Shown here in pieces: positions 26,315 through 34,671 of a DNA stretch of 64,000 nt. Positions within the stretch are counted from its first letter, which is position 1; the number at the start of each line of letters is the position of its first letter. The position numbers and the translations under genes were made by a program. Under the pieces are notes generated by a model, which was given only the letters and a program-made list of their open reading frames with translations, searched no databases and was not told where the DNA came from. This DNA is from CAZXGD01 sp046350455. GTDB lineage: Bacteria; Planctomycetota; Phycisphaerae; Phycisphaerales; SM1A02. The stretch lies in contig JAXMAM010000003.1 of NCBI GenBank assembly GCA_046350455.1, positions 1 through 64,000 of the forward strand. The letters are read 5' to 3'.

Positions 26315-26321
26315 TCCCAGA

Positions 26322-26327
26322 ATCCTA
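26322..26327 (-). promoter_or_regulatory. -10-like box before the pentahaem gene
   Basis: TAGGAT on the minus strand, seven bases before the ATG at 26314, inside the 21-bp gap after the TPR-propeller gene. It could give the cytochrome its own leaderless transcript in addition to read-through. Confidence 0.4.
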
Positions 26328-26335
26328 GTCGGCTA

Positions 26336-29300
26336 TTACGGGCGCCCACCTGCGAAACGCGTGTTGAACTGCTGCTGCAGTTCCTGTGCCTGTGACGAGA
26401 TGGATCCGTGACGCGTGGGCATTGGTGAAAGTTCCGCGCCCTGCCCCGTGTACCGGTCCATGTCCTTGCACCAGCCGTGGACATCCAGCACCCAGGTGCG
26501 ATGCATGCCATCTGCCGGAGGCGGGAGCGCGCCGAACCGCAGTTCCACTTCCTCTCCAGGGCCGAACACTGCGCATGCATCGTCCGTCTCATTCAGCAGC
26601 GGCGTGCATCGCCCGTACTGCGTGTACAGCCCCAGCTGCGCGCGGCAATCCCAGAGCGGGGCGCGCGTGTGGTAGCGGTAGTCCGGCCTGCGCTGCGGCT
26701 GCGGCACGCGCTGTGGGTACCCAGCAAAGCGGCACGCAGCTTCTGCCAGCGGCGCCTGCTGCACCACCAGCTCTGCACAGGGCTCGATCCATGCCACCTG
26801 GGCTCGGTCCACGGAAAGATCCATGGAGGTGCGCACGCGAAGCGTGGTGCAGCCTGCAGGCAGCCGATCCCCCGGCAGCATGAACATGCACTGGCGCTGC
26901 ATGCCCGCTGGGTAGCCGTATTGCGCCACCAGCTCCACCCAGGCGCCAGTGGCTGGATCCAGCGCGTCCAGCGAGGGTGCCTCAGCGCTCACGCCTGCCT
27001 GCCACATGGCAAAGTTGGTCTGGCAGTACGGGTACTCCACCCAGCCATCCAGCAGCAGCACGGGTGTGCCAGCAGGAGGCGCAGGCAGCGCACCCACCAG
27101 CAGCGCGCCTGCCTGCGGCGTGATGGGCGTGCCGAAGTCCAGCGTGAGCGTGGCAGGTTGTGCCAGGCGGCCGATGAAGCGCGAGTCTGGCGCGCCCAGC
27201 GGCGCTGCCACGCCGTCGCAGCCAGCGAGCGCAGCCGTGACATCCACCGGCGCACTCTGGCCGACGGTGGCAGTGGCGCGCGCAGGCCGCACTGCCACGC
27301 GATACGCGTGCACCGCTCCGGTCGGCTCTGGCCCGTTCAGGCCCATGCGCTCGTCCAGGGCGATCTGCCATCCCGCTGGCACGTCGTACGCGCGCATGCT
27401 GGCTGCGTCCAGGTAGCACGCCTCCTCCATGGGCTCGGTGAGGCGGATGTCGTAGGTGCCGTGTGCGGGCTGCAGCGCCTGGGCGCCGCCCAGCACCACG
27501 CGCTCCCATGGGCGCGGCGGCGCGTAGACCGGCTTGAGCGCACCATTGGCCTCCCGTTCTGCGCCCACCAGGTAGCCCAGTCCACCCACGCCCAGGCAGT
27601 CGGTCACAAAGGCGTGCTCTCTGCCGTTCCACGCAAAGATCACTGGGCAGCTTGAGATCTGCCGCTGCGTCTCGGCCAGCGTGCGCACCCCTGGCGTCAC
27701 GGCCAGCTCGGTCTGCAGCACGCCGTCGGGCCAGTCCAGCGTGATGAACGCAGCAGGAGGAACCAGGCTGGGCGAAAGCGACTGCTGCGGCCCCGCCTGC
27801 GACCCGGCTGCGAAGGCCTGCCCCGACACCCAGCGGTCGGTGCACCATGCAGTCCAGCGTGTGCCGATGCCGCTGGCGTTCGAGCGCATCTGCTGGGAGG
27901 GGTCCACCCGGCCCTTCAGCCAGAGCGCGGCCAAGGACGCGCGCGCGTCGCCCACCTGCAGCGCGCGCGGCGGCGCACCTGCACCCTCTGCTGGCAGCAC
28001 CACCTGCATGCCTGTGGGGCTCAGCACCAGTGGCTGCGCACCCGAGCACGGCAGCGGAGCTTCGTTCACCACCGCCCAGGCTGCTGCAACTGGATTGCTG
28101 GCGCGCTGCTGCACCACGCGCATCCACGGTTGCCCGCCCTGGGGCTGATGCCCCTGCACCAGGAGCACAGATCGGCCAGCGCTGTCCACACCCAGCGCAG
28201 CCAGACCTTCCGCCCCTGGCATAGGGAGCACCTGCTGGAGCGACGACGACCCACCAGCGCCGCGCGGCACAGCAGCCAGCTCCAGCCGCACTGCGCCAGC
28301 GGCTGCGCCCGCAGGCTGGCGCAGCATGGCCACCAGCACGGTGCCGTCGCGCTGATCAATCAGCGGCACAGCAGCCAGCACGCCCGAACCACCCAGGCCT
28401 GGCACACGCTCCCACTGCCACAGCACCCCAGCACGCCAGACCGTGCACACCGGGGCTGGTTCTCCCGCCTGCACCAGCAGCAGATCTGGCAGTCCATCGC
28501 TGGTCAGGTCCGCCACCACCGCCTGCTGCAGCCTGCCCGCTGGCACACCCTGGCCCAGGCTGCGAGGCTCATAGGTTCCATCTGCGCGGCTGAGCAGGAG
28601 CCCTGGCGAGCCGCCCCAGTCCACCACCAGGTCCAGGTCGCCGTCTGCGTCCAGGTCTGCCAGCGCCCAGGCTCGGCCCAGCGCTGCGTCGCCAGCAGCC
28701 AGCGCAGCGCGAGTCCACGCGCCATCCGCCTGCTGGAGCAGCGCGTAGGCCGGCTGCGGCGCGGGTGGGTTGACCACCACATCCACGCGGCCATCGTTGT
28801 TCAGGTCACCCCACAGGAGCCCCACTGCCGGCACGGCTGCCAGCGGATGCCCGGGCTGCACAGCCCACGCGCCATCTGCCTGCTGCACCAGCACCGTGCA
28901 CAGCGGATGCGCAGCGCTGCCTGCAAAGACCAGATCAGACAGGCCATCCCCGTTCAGATCCACTGTGGTGGGCGCGCCCGCATCGTGCAGCGGCACAGGC
29001 GCGGGAGCACCTGCCAGACGCAGCGGCGCGACCGCACCCAACTGCACCGGCGCGCTGTCCGGCGGCAGCACTGCAGGGTCCCTGCCCGCACGCAGCGCTG
29101 GCATGGCCAGCGTGCCCATTCGGGTGTACTTGAACTCCGCCAGCGGCGAGCGCGGGTTGTCCGCCAGCGCCTTGAACTGGGCCAGGGCTGCGTCGGCCGC
29201 CTGCGCATCACCCAGGCGGCCAGCGGTGCGCTGCACGCCCAGCCATGCGCTCCGAAGCAGCGGATCAATGGCTGCTGCCTGCTCGTACATGCTGCGCGCA

Positions 29301-29749
29301 GCCTTCAGGTCTCCACCCAGCTCTGCGCACTGCGCTGCGTAGAACTGCGCATACGCATCCTTGGGGCGGGCGGCTGCCACGCGCGCAAAGAGCGGCGCCG
29401 CCTCTCCCGCATTGCCCAGGTACAGCGCAGCCAGGCCATGGCAGTACGGCACAGCCAGGTCATCTGGCCGCTCCGCTGCCAGCTTCTGCAGGTGCTCGAT
29501 GGCTTCCTCCTGCGCGCCAGGGCGGCTCTGGTTCAGGAGCGCCACCGCCAGGTCAAAGCGCGGCTCCCACGCGGTGGGGTCCGCAGCCACTGCCTGCTGG
29601 AAGAGCGCTGCTGCCTTCTCAAACTCAAACTGCCCCATGGCCGCGCAGCCCTGCGCCAGGAGCGCATCGTCCGCGCGGCTGGAGCTGCACACCGCCAGCG
29701 CACCTGCCAGCGCCCCTGCCACCAGCCATGCTGCATGCCTTCCAGCCAC
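26336..29749 (-). CDS. Secreted TPR-propeller protein with ASPIC/UnbV-like domain
   Basis: An 1137-residue exported protein. The signal-like start (HAAWLVAGALAGALAVC) ends in a cysteine that is a weak lipobox candidate. TPR repeats span about 30-190 (FEFEKAAALFQQAVAADP). FG-GAP repeats follow from about 240 (DLNGDGLSDL, DLNNDGRVDV, DLDADGDLDL, DLTSDGLPDL), then a WPDG ASPIC/UnbV-like segment near 690. The last 420 residues form a further beta-rich domain opening SCPVIFAWNGREHAFVTDCLG. It begins with a GTG behind a strong AGGAGG site and lies in a run of minus-strand genes. Probably a scaffold or processing partner for the cytochrome that follows; its enzymatic function is unknown. Confidence 0.75.
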   Translation of the reverse strand: MAGRHAAWLVAGALAGALAVCSSSRADDALLAQGCAAMGQFEFEKAAALFQQAVAADPTAWEPRFDLAVALLNQSRPGAQEEAIEHLQKLAAERPDDLAVPYCHGLAALYLGNAGEAAPLFARVAAARPKDAYAQFYAAQCAELGGDLKAARSMYEQAAAIDPLLRSAWLGVQRTAGRLGDAQAADAALAQFKALADNPRSPLAEFKYTRMGTLAMPALRAGRDPAVLPPDSAPVQLGAVAPLRLAGAPAPVPLHDAGAPTTVDLNGDGLSDLVFAGSAAHPLCTVLVQQADGAWAVQPGHPLAAVPAVGLLWGDLNNDGRVDVVVNPPAPQPAYALLQQADGAWTRAALAAGDAALGRAWALADLDADGDLDLVVDWGGSPGLLLSRADGTYEPRSLGQGVPAGRLQQAVVADLTSDGLPDLLLVQAGEPAPVCTVWRAGVLWQWERVPGLGGSGVLAAVPLIDQRDGTVLVAMLRQPAGAAAGAVRLELAAVPRGAGGSSSLQQVLPMPGAEGLAALGVDSAGRSVLLVQGHQPQGGQPWMRVVQQRASNPVAAAWAVVNEAPLPCSGAQPLVLSPTGMQVVLPAEGAGAPPRALQVGDARASLAALWLKGRVDPSQQMRSNASGIGTRWTAWCTDRWVSGQAFAAGSQAGPQQSLSPSLVPPAAFITLDWPDGVLQTELAVTPGVRTLAETQRQISSCPVIFAWNGREHAFVTDCLGVGGLGYLVGAEREANGALKPVYAPPRPWERVVLGGAQALQPAHGTYDIRLTEPMEEACYLDAASMRAYDVPAGWQIALDERMGLNGPEPTGAVHAYRVAVRPARATATVGQSAPVDVTAALAGCDGVAAPLGAPDSRFIGRLAQPATLTLDFGTPITPQAGALLVGALPAPPAGTPVLLLDGWVEYPYCQTNFAMWQAGVSAEAPSLDALDPATGAWVELVAQYGYPAGMQRQCMFMLPGDRLPAGCTTLRVRTSMDLSVDRAQVAWIEPCAELVVQQAPLAEAACRFAGYPQRVPQPQRRPDYRYHTRAPLWDCRAQLGLYTQYGRCTPLLNETDDACAVFGPGEEVELRFGALPPPADGMHRTWVLDVHGWCKDMDRYTGQGAELSPMPTRHGSISSQAQELQQQFNTRFAGGRP

Positions 29750-29775
29750 GGTGCCTCCTTACGCCTGGTGCCCAC

Positions 29776-30771
29776 TTACTCTTGGTGCCCAGGCAGCCGC
29801 GCCTTGCCCTGCGCGATGCGCGCCGCCAGCTCCTGCACAGAGATGCCCTGCGGGTTCGCTGCTCGCGGCAGCCACGGCTTGCCTGCGTAGGGATAGACCT
29901 CGCTGCGCAGGTGCGCGCGCATGTCGTGGCCGCGGCGGCGCTGGCGCTCCTCGCGCAGTGCGCCCAGGTCAATGGGCGCCACCACGATCTTCTCGCCAGG
30001 TCCCGGGTCTGCCTGCGCCAAGATGCGGCCGTCAAAATCCACCACCATGCTGCCGCCCGGCCAGCTGAAAGGCGGATAGGCCGAAAGGCTGGCGCCTTGG
30101 TTGGCCGCCAGCACATACGCCGTGTTCTCCAGCGCGCGTGTGCGGTTGACCAGCGTCCACCAGTCCATGGGGGCTGTGGCGCCCCATGGGTCCATGTACG
30201 CGCTCACCCGCACCAGCACCTCTGCGCCGTTGAATGCCAGCTGCCGAATGGCCTCTGGAAAGAGCCAGTCGTAGCAGATGGCGCAGCCAATCTTGCCGAT
30301 GGGCGTGTCCGCCACAGGGAACGGGTTGTCCGTGTAGCCCGGCAGGTCATGCGGGCTGGCGTGCACCTCCCACGGAATCCACGGATTCACCTTGCGGTAC
30401 TTGGCCAGCACGCCTGTTGGCCCCACAAGCGCGGTGGTGTTGAACGCCATGCCTGGCCAGGCTGGGTCCTCCTCGATGAACGTGCCAGTCTGGATGTAGC
30501 AGCCCAGCTTGGCGCAGATGCGCTGGTAGCTGTCCGTGTGCTCGTTTGGCACCGGAATGGTCAAGTGCTTGCGCAGCTCCGCCACGGTGGGATACATGGG
30601 CACAGCGTGCGCGAACTCTGGGAACGCCACCAGGCGCACGTCGTGGAACGGCTCATAGGCCGCCACCGCCTGCTCCACCATGGCGCACATGCGCGCCACG
30701 CGCGGCGCGATCTCCTGCCGGGTCTTCACCAGGTCGAACGCCGTCTGGATAGCAGCGGCGTAGTAGCGCAC
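29776..30771 (-). CDS. Carbon-nitrogen hydrolase (nitrilase superfamily)
   Basis: A 331-residue cytoplasmic amidase-type enzyme with the nitrilase-superfamily triad: Glu in VAFPEFAHA, Lys in AKYRKVNPW and the nucleophile Cys in IGCAICYDWLFPE. Such enzymes cleave or form amide C-N bonds; the substrate cannot be named from sequence, and an aliphatic amide is only a guess. The GTG at 30771 (VRYYAAAIQT) lies three bases after the ferredoxin stop and is preferred over an upstream open extension that shadows that gene. It is transcribed with the ferredoxin and the isomerase. Confidence 0.85.
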   Translation of the reverse strand: MRYYAAAIQTAFDLVKTRQEIAPRVARMCAMVEQAVAAYEPFHDVRLVAFPEFAHAVPMYPTVAELRKHLTIPVPNEHTDSYQRICAKLGCYIQTGTFIEEDPAWPGMAFNTTALVGPTGVLAKYRKVNPWIPWEVHASPHDLPGYTDNPFPVADTPIGKIGCAICYDWLFPEAIRQLAFNGAEVLVRVSAYMDPWGATAPMDWWTLVNRTRALENTAYVLAANQGASLSAYPPFSWPGGSMVVDFDGRILAQADPGPGEKIVVAPIDLGALREERQRRRGHDMRAHLRSEVYPYAGKPWLPRAANPQGISVQELAARIAQGKARLPGHQE

Positions 30772-30773
30772 GG

Positions 30774-31172
30774 CTAGTGCGGGATTTCCTTCACCGCGTT
30801 GCGGTTCCAGGCTGGAACGCGCACCACGATGGGGCCCTTGCCCTTGATCTCGCACTGGCAGCTCAGACGGCTGGTGCGGCGGATGCCGGGCGCCTCCTCC
30901 ACGCGGTCCTCTTCAGCCTCGGTGGATTCGGTCAGGTGCTCCATGCCCTGCTCTACGTACACATGGCAGGTAGAGCACGCGCACACGCCGCCACACGCGT
31001 GCTCGATGTTGATGCCATGATCCATGGCGATCTCCAGCAGGCTCTCGCGTTCGCCGCCCATCAGCTGCCACTCGGTGCGCTCTGTTCCAGTCAGACCCTC
31101 TGGGTCCTCCAGGATGAACGTCACCGGAACGATGGGCGGGCCGTGTTCATGATCGGAACGCTTCAGATGCAT
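30774..31172 (-). CDS. Adrenodoxin-type [2Fe-2S] ferredoxin
   Basis: A 132-residue electron carrier. The cluster loop reads CGGVCACSTC, giving the C-x5-C-x2-C spacing of adrenodoxin/ISC ferredoxins, with the fourth cysteine in RTSRLSCQC. About 25 residues precede the first strand, and an acidic helix (HLTESTEAEEDRVEE) matches the partner-binding face of the family. No isc genes are adjacent, so its partner is unknown; the neighbouring hydrolase is not an obvious redox enzyme. The ATG at 31172 is favoured over an upstream open extension by TAGGAT eight bases before it. Confidence 0.88.
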   Translation of the reverse strand: MHLKRSDHEHGPPIVPVTFILEDPEGLTGTERTEWQLMGGERESLLEIAMDHGINIEHACGGVCACSTCHVYVEQGMEHLTESTEAEEDRVEEAPGIRRTSRLSCQCEIKGKGPIVVRVPAWNRNAVKEIPH

Positions 31173-31180
31173 GGCTGAAG

Positions 31181-31186
31181 ATCCTA
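31181..31186 (-). promoter_or_regulatory. -10-like box of the ferredoxin gene
   Basis: TAGGAT on the minus strand, eight bases before the ATG at 31172 and overlapping the short gap after the isomerase gene. Confidence 0.4.
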
Positions 31187-31195
31187 GGCAGGCAC

Positions 31196-32056
31196 TCAGC
31201 CCAGCTGCTTGCGCATCCATTCAAAGCTGCGGCGCACCTCGCCCATCACGTCGCCGTGCGGGCCCTCGTACTCCACCACCCACAGCGGGGTGCGGTCTGC
31301 GTCCAGGCAGGCGTCAATCTGCTCGCTGAGCGGCAGGTCACCCTGGCCCGTGGCCACTGGCATGACCGCGGGGCCACCCGGATAGGTCTGCCACACGCCT
31401 TCACCGGTGGCGCCGATCTTGAAGTCCTTGCAGTGCACGGTGAGCGCATAGGGCGCCAGCGCGCGCGTGGCCGCCACCAGGTCCTGCGGCGCCCACAGCA
31501 GGTTGCCAAGGTCCAGCGTCAGGCCAAAGTTGGGATGCTGCACGGTGGCCAGCAGCTGCTCCACGCGGCCAGCCGCAGCCACGAACACGCCATGATTCTC
31601 GATGCTGGTGCGGACGCCCGCGTTGGCGCCGTGGCCAGCGATGGCGCGGCACGCCTTCACCAGCGGCCAGAGCGCGGCCTCCCAGGCCTCGTCCGAGATG
31701 TCGTCCTCTGCGGTGCGCCAGGTGGCGTCGTGCCGCAGCCGGTCCACGCCGATGCTGGCAGCCGCGTCCACCTGCGCCATGACCGCGTCCACAGCCTCCT
31801 GCGAGGTCTGGCCATCTGGCCCCAGCAGGTCCGCAGCCAGCGCAAAGCTGGTGATGGCCACGTCCGCAGCGTCGGCTGCGTCAGCCAGGCGCGCAGCCAG
31901 GTCTGGCGTCAGCGCTGGGCCCAGCGAGCCCCCGGTGGCGATCTCCACGCAGTCGGCGCCCACTTCGCGGGCAAGGCGTGGCGTGTCCTCAAGGCGCGCG
32001 GCGCCCTGCTTGATGAGGCGATGGAACGAGTAGCTCGAGACGGCGATGTCAGTCAC
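31196..32056 (-). CDS. TIM-barrel sugar phosphate isomerase/epimerase-like protein
   Basis: A 286-residue protein of the AP-endonuclease-2-like TIM-barrel superfamily (xylose-isomerase-like). Visible family features: AVSSYSFHRLIKQG at the first strand, a GADCVEIATGG turn, RTSIENHGVF with its metal-ligand Glu, GLTLDLGNLLW, VHCKDFKI and a late WVVEYEGP with Glu. These are the usual metal-binding positions. Members act on varied sugars or inositol derivatives, so no substrate is assigned. The GTG at 32056 is chosen because TAGGCT lies seven bases upstream; an ATG at 32086 would place the start inside that box. Confidence 0.78.
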   Translation of the reverse strand: MTDIAVSSYSFHRLIKQGAARLEDTPRLAREVGADCVEIATGGSLGPALTPDLAARLADAADAADVAITSFALAADLLGPDGQTSQEAVDAVMAQVDAAASIGVDRLRHDATWRTAEDDISDEAWEAALWPLVKACRAIAGHGANAGVRTSIENHGVFVAAAGRVEQLLATVQHPNFGLTLDLGNLLWAPQDLVAATRALAPYALTVHCKDFKIGATGEGVWQTYPGGPAVMPVATGQGDLPLSEQIDACLDADRTPLWVVEYEGPHGDVMGEVRRSFEWMRKQLG

Positions 32057-32063
32057 GCGGGGA

Positions 32064-32069
32064 AGCCTA
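32064..32069 (-). promoter_or_regulatory. -10-like box deciding the isomerase start
   Basis: TAGGCT on the minus strand with seven bases to the GTG at 32056. It falls within the longer open frame that starts at 32086, so it argues for the shorter protein. Confidence 0.45.
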
Positions 32070-32140
32070 CTGGCACGCGATGCCATCGTGGGGCCACCGC
32101 ACCCCGTTCTGCGCCTTTCCAGAGCATAGAAATGCCAGAT

Positions 32141-33286
32141 TTACGATGCGTTCGCGCGGATATTCACGCTGACCGGCTGGCCGCTGTCCACGAACCGCCG
32201 CTGCCGGATCCGCTCGCTGCCCAGCTGCCCGCATGCCGCCATCACGCTGCGCCCCTTGGTGCCCCGGCGCTTGCAGAACTGACAGTTCTGCACTGCGCGG
32301 TCCACCCACGCCTGCACGCCTTCCTCGGTGGGTGCTGGCCATGGGGAGTTGCGCCGCGGGTTGTAGGGAATGACATTCAGCGAGCAGCGCAACGGCTTGA
32401 GCAGCCGGCACACCTCGTCGCAGTGCTCCAGGGCGTCGTTCACGCCGGGAATGAGCACATACTCCACGCAGATGGCGGCGTTGGGGCGCTTGGGGAACGC
32501 CAGGAGCGCCGCCATGAGCGTGTCCAGCGGCTCCGAGCGCGCGATGGGCATGATCTGCGTGCGGATGGCGTCGTTGGGCGCGTTCAGGCTCACGGCCAGG
32601 TTCAGGCGGTGGAACCCGTGCTCGGACACCAGCTCGCCAAACCGGCGGATCCCGTCTGTGCGGCCCACGGTGCTCACCGCAATGTTGCTGGGCGGAATGG
32701 CGTACGCGTTGGGGTCTGCCATCACGCGGATGGCCTGCATCACTGCGTCCAGGTTGTCCATGGGCTCGCCCATGCCCATGAAGACGATGTTCTTGATGGC
32801 AAACCCGCGCCCGCCCTCGAAAGGGTTTTCCACCAGGAAGCGCGCGGCATGCAGCTGCGCCACGATGTGCGCTGCGCTCAGGCTGTGCAGGAGGCCCATC
32901 TGCGCTGTCTCGCAGAAGCGGCAGCCCATGGCGCAGCCCACCTGGCTGCTCACGCACAGCGTGCGGCTGGCCCGCCCTGTGCGATGCAGCATGGGAATGA
33001 CCACGCTCTCTGTCTCCAGCCCGTTTGGCAGGCGCAGCGTGAACTTCAGCGTCTGGCCCTCCACCTGCACCGCGCCAAGTGGCAGGCGCTCGTCCGCCAC
33101 CCACGCTGGCGTTGGGTCGGGCAGCACGCCCGTGCGGTGGAATGTCCGGAAGACCGGCGCCACCTCCACGGCCGGCGCACCCGCTGCGCGCGCTGCAGGC
33201 GTGAACTGCGCCAGGGTCTGTCCGAGGATGGAGGGCGTTGGCTGCATGGGCACGCGGCTTGCTGGCGGCAGCGCAAGCGCGCCCAT
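32141..33286 (-). CDS. rlmN: Dual-specificity rRNA/tRNA adenine-C2 methyltransferase RlmN
   Basis: A radical-SAM enzyme that methylates C2 of A2503 in 23S rRNA (and A37 of some tRNAs). The [4Fe-4S] motif is CAMGCRFC, preceded by TLCVSSQVG. Downstream are KNIVFMGMGEPMDN and STVGRTDGIRRF. The second catalytic cysteine that carries the methyl intermediate is present in MAACGQLG near the C-terminus. Length is 381 residues from the ATG at 33286, or 368 from the ATG at 33247; both are plausible. It follows pdhC after 22 bp on the same strand. Loss of RlmN alters linezolid/tiamulin susceptibility in other bacteria. Confidence 0.93.
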   Translation of the reverse strand: MGALALPPASRVPMQPTPSILGQTLAQFTPAARAAGAPAVEVAPVFRTFHRTGVLPDPTPAWVADERLPLGAVQVEGQTLKFTLRLPNGLETESVVIPMLHRTGRASRTLCVSSQVGCAMGCRFCETAQMGLLHSLSAAHIVAQLHAARFLVENPFEGGRGFAIKNIVFMGMGEPMDNLDAVMQAIRVMADPNAYAIPPSNIAVSTVGRTDGIRRFGELVSEHGFHRLNLAVSLNAPNDAIRTQIMPIARSEPLDTLMAALLAFPKRPNAAICVEYVLIPGVNDALEHCDEVCRLLKPLRCSLNVIPYNPRRNSPWPAPTEEGVQAWVDRAVQNCQFCKRRGTKGRSVMAACGQLGSERIRQRRFVDSGQPVSVNIRANAS

Positions 33287-33308
33287 GGGCGCAGCCCGCG
33301 CAGCAGCG

Positions 33309-34667
33309 CTACACCAGTAGAATGGTGGGCGTCTCGATGGCCTGCTTGAGCGTCTGCAGGTAGCGGGCGGCCATGGCGCCATCAATCACGCGGTGGTCCA
33401 GGCTGAGCGTGGCGTTCATCTCCCAGCCCACCACCAGCTGGTGGTCGCGCACCACAGGCTGCTCGATGGCTGCACCGCACGCCAGGATGGCGCTGTTGGG
33501 CGGATTGATGATGGCCGTGAAGTTGTCCACGCCAAACATGCCCAGGTTGCTGATGGTGAAGGTGGCACCCGACATGTCCTCCATGGACAGGCCGCGCGTG
33601 CGGGCCTTCTCGCCCAGCGCCTTCACCTCCTGCGAGATCTGCCGCAGGCTCTTGCGGTCCGCGTCGCGCACCACGCCCACCACCAGGCCGCCGCCCTTCT
33701 CCTCATCCAGCGCGATGGCCACGCCGATGTTCACCTGCTGGTGGATCAGGATGCGGTCCCCTGCCCAGCTGGCGTTGAAATACGGGTTCTGGCTCATGGC
33801 CAGGGCGCAGGCGCGCACGATGAAGTCGTTCACGCTGAGCTTGACATCCAGCCCAGCCAGCTGCGTGTTCAGCTCCTTGCGCATCTCCAGGATGGCGTCC
33901 ATGGAGAAGCGCATGGTGACCTGGTAGTGCGGAATGCTGCTCTTGCTCTCCACCAGGCGGCGGGCGATGGTCTGCCGCATGCTGGTGACCGGCACTTCCA
34001 CCGCCTGCGCGCCGTGCACCAGCGCGGTGGCCACGCTGGCAGCTGGCGCTGCTGCGGGCTGCGCCGCCACGGGCGCTGCCGCCACCAGCTCCTGCGCGCG
34101 GCTTGGTGCCTGCGAGCTCTTGTTCTCTGCGGCCAGCTGGATGTCGCGCTTGATCACGCGGCCACCCGGACCGCTGCCGCGCACCTGGCCCAGATCCACG
34201 CCCATCTCCTGCGCCATGCGGCGCGCCACAGGCGACACCTTCATGCCAGCGCTGTCTGCCGCCGCGCTGTGCGCGCGGGAAGCGTGATCCACGGCGGCCA
34301 CATCCGCCACGATGGCTGGGCCGCGCCCATTGCTGGACGCAGGCGCTGCTGCCGGAGCCGCGGTGGACGCCGCGCTGGACGCTGCCGCGCGTGCGGTGGG
34401 CGCAGCGCTCACGCTGCCGGGATCCTCGCCATCCACGGCGATGACAGCGATTGCCTCGCCCACCTTCACCTGCTTGCCTTCCGGAATCAGGAGGCGCGCC
34501 ACCACGCCGTCGTCAAACGCCTGCATCTCCATGGTGGCCTTGTCGGTCTCGATGTCGGCGATGACATCCCCGGAGGAGACGCGGCTGCCCTCCTTCACGT
34601 GCCAGCGGACCACGGTCCCCTGCTCCATGGTGTCGGACAGACGCGGCATGGTGACGCTGATTGACAT
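33309..34667 (-). CDS. pdhC: Pyruvate dehydrogenase E2, dihydrolipoamide acetyltransferase
   Basis: A 452-residue core subunit of the pyruvate dehydrogenase complex, moving acetyl groups from E1 to CoA. It has one lipoyl domain with the modified Lys in ETDKATMEMQ (about 43), a long Ala/Pro linker, the peripheral-subunit-binding domain (SPVARRMAQEMGVDLG, then GPGGRVIKRDI) and the catalytic domain ending in LSLDHRVIDGA with the active His and Asp. The first residues, MSISVTMPRLSDTM, are the classic E2 start at the ATG 34667. It directly follows the E1-beta gene. No E3 gene (lpd) is in the window. Confidence 0.94.
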   Translation of the reverse strand: MSISVTMPRLSDTMEQGTVVRWHVKEGSRVSSGDVIADIETDKATMEMQAFDDGVVARLLIPEGKQVKVGEAIAVIAVDGEDPGSVSAAPTARAAASSAASTAAPAAAPASSNGRGPAIVADVAAVDHASRAHSAAADSAGMKVSPVARRMAQEMGVDLGQVRGSGPGGRVIKRDIQLAAENKSSQAPSRAQELVAAAPVAAQPAAAPAASVATALVHGAQAVEVPVTSMRQTIARRLVESKSSIPHYQVTMRFSMDAILEMRKELNTQLAGLDVKLSVNDFIVRACALAMSQNPYFNASWAGDRILIHQQVNIGVAIALDEEKGGGLVVGVVRDADRKSLRQISQEVKALGEKARTRGLSMEDMSGATFTISNLGMFGVDNFTAIINPPNSAILACGAAIEQPVVRDHQLVVGWEMNATLSLDHRVIDGAMAARYLQTLKQAIETPTILLV

Positions 34668-34671
34668 GGCT

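Noticed and set aside
31256..33349. 697-codon open frame on the plus strand opposite rlmN and the isomerase gene
   Set aside because: His/Arg/Ala-rich, no domain character, and antisense to two clearly recognised genes. A high-GC artefact; the same applies to long plus-strand frames at 23996-25573, 28130-29890, 33393-34664 and 4168-5310.
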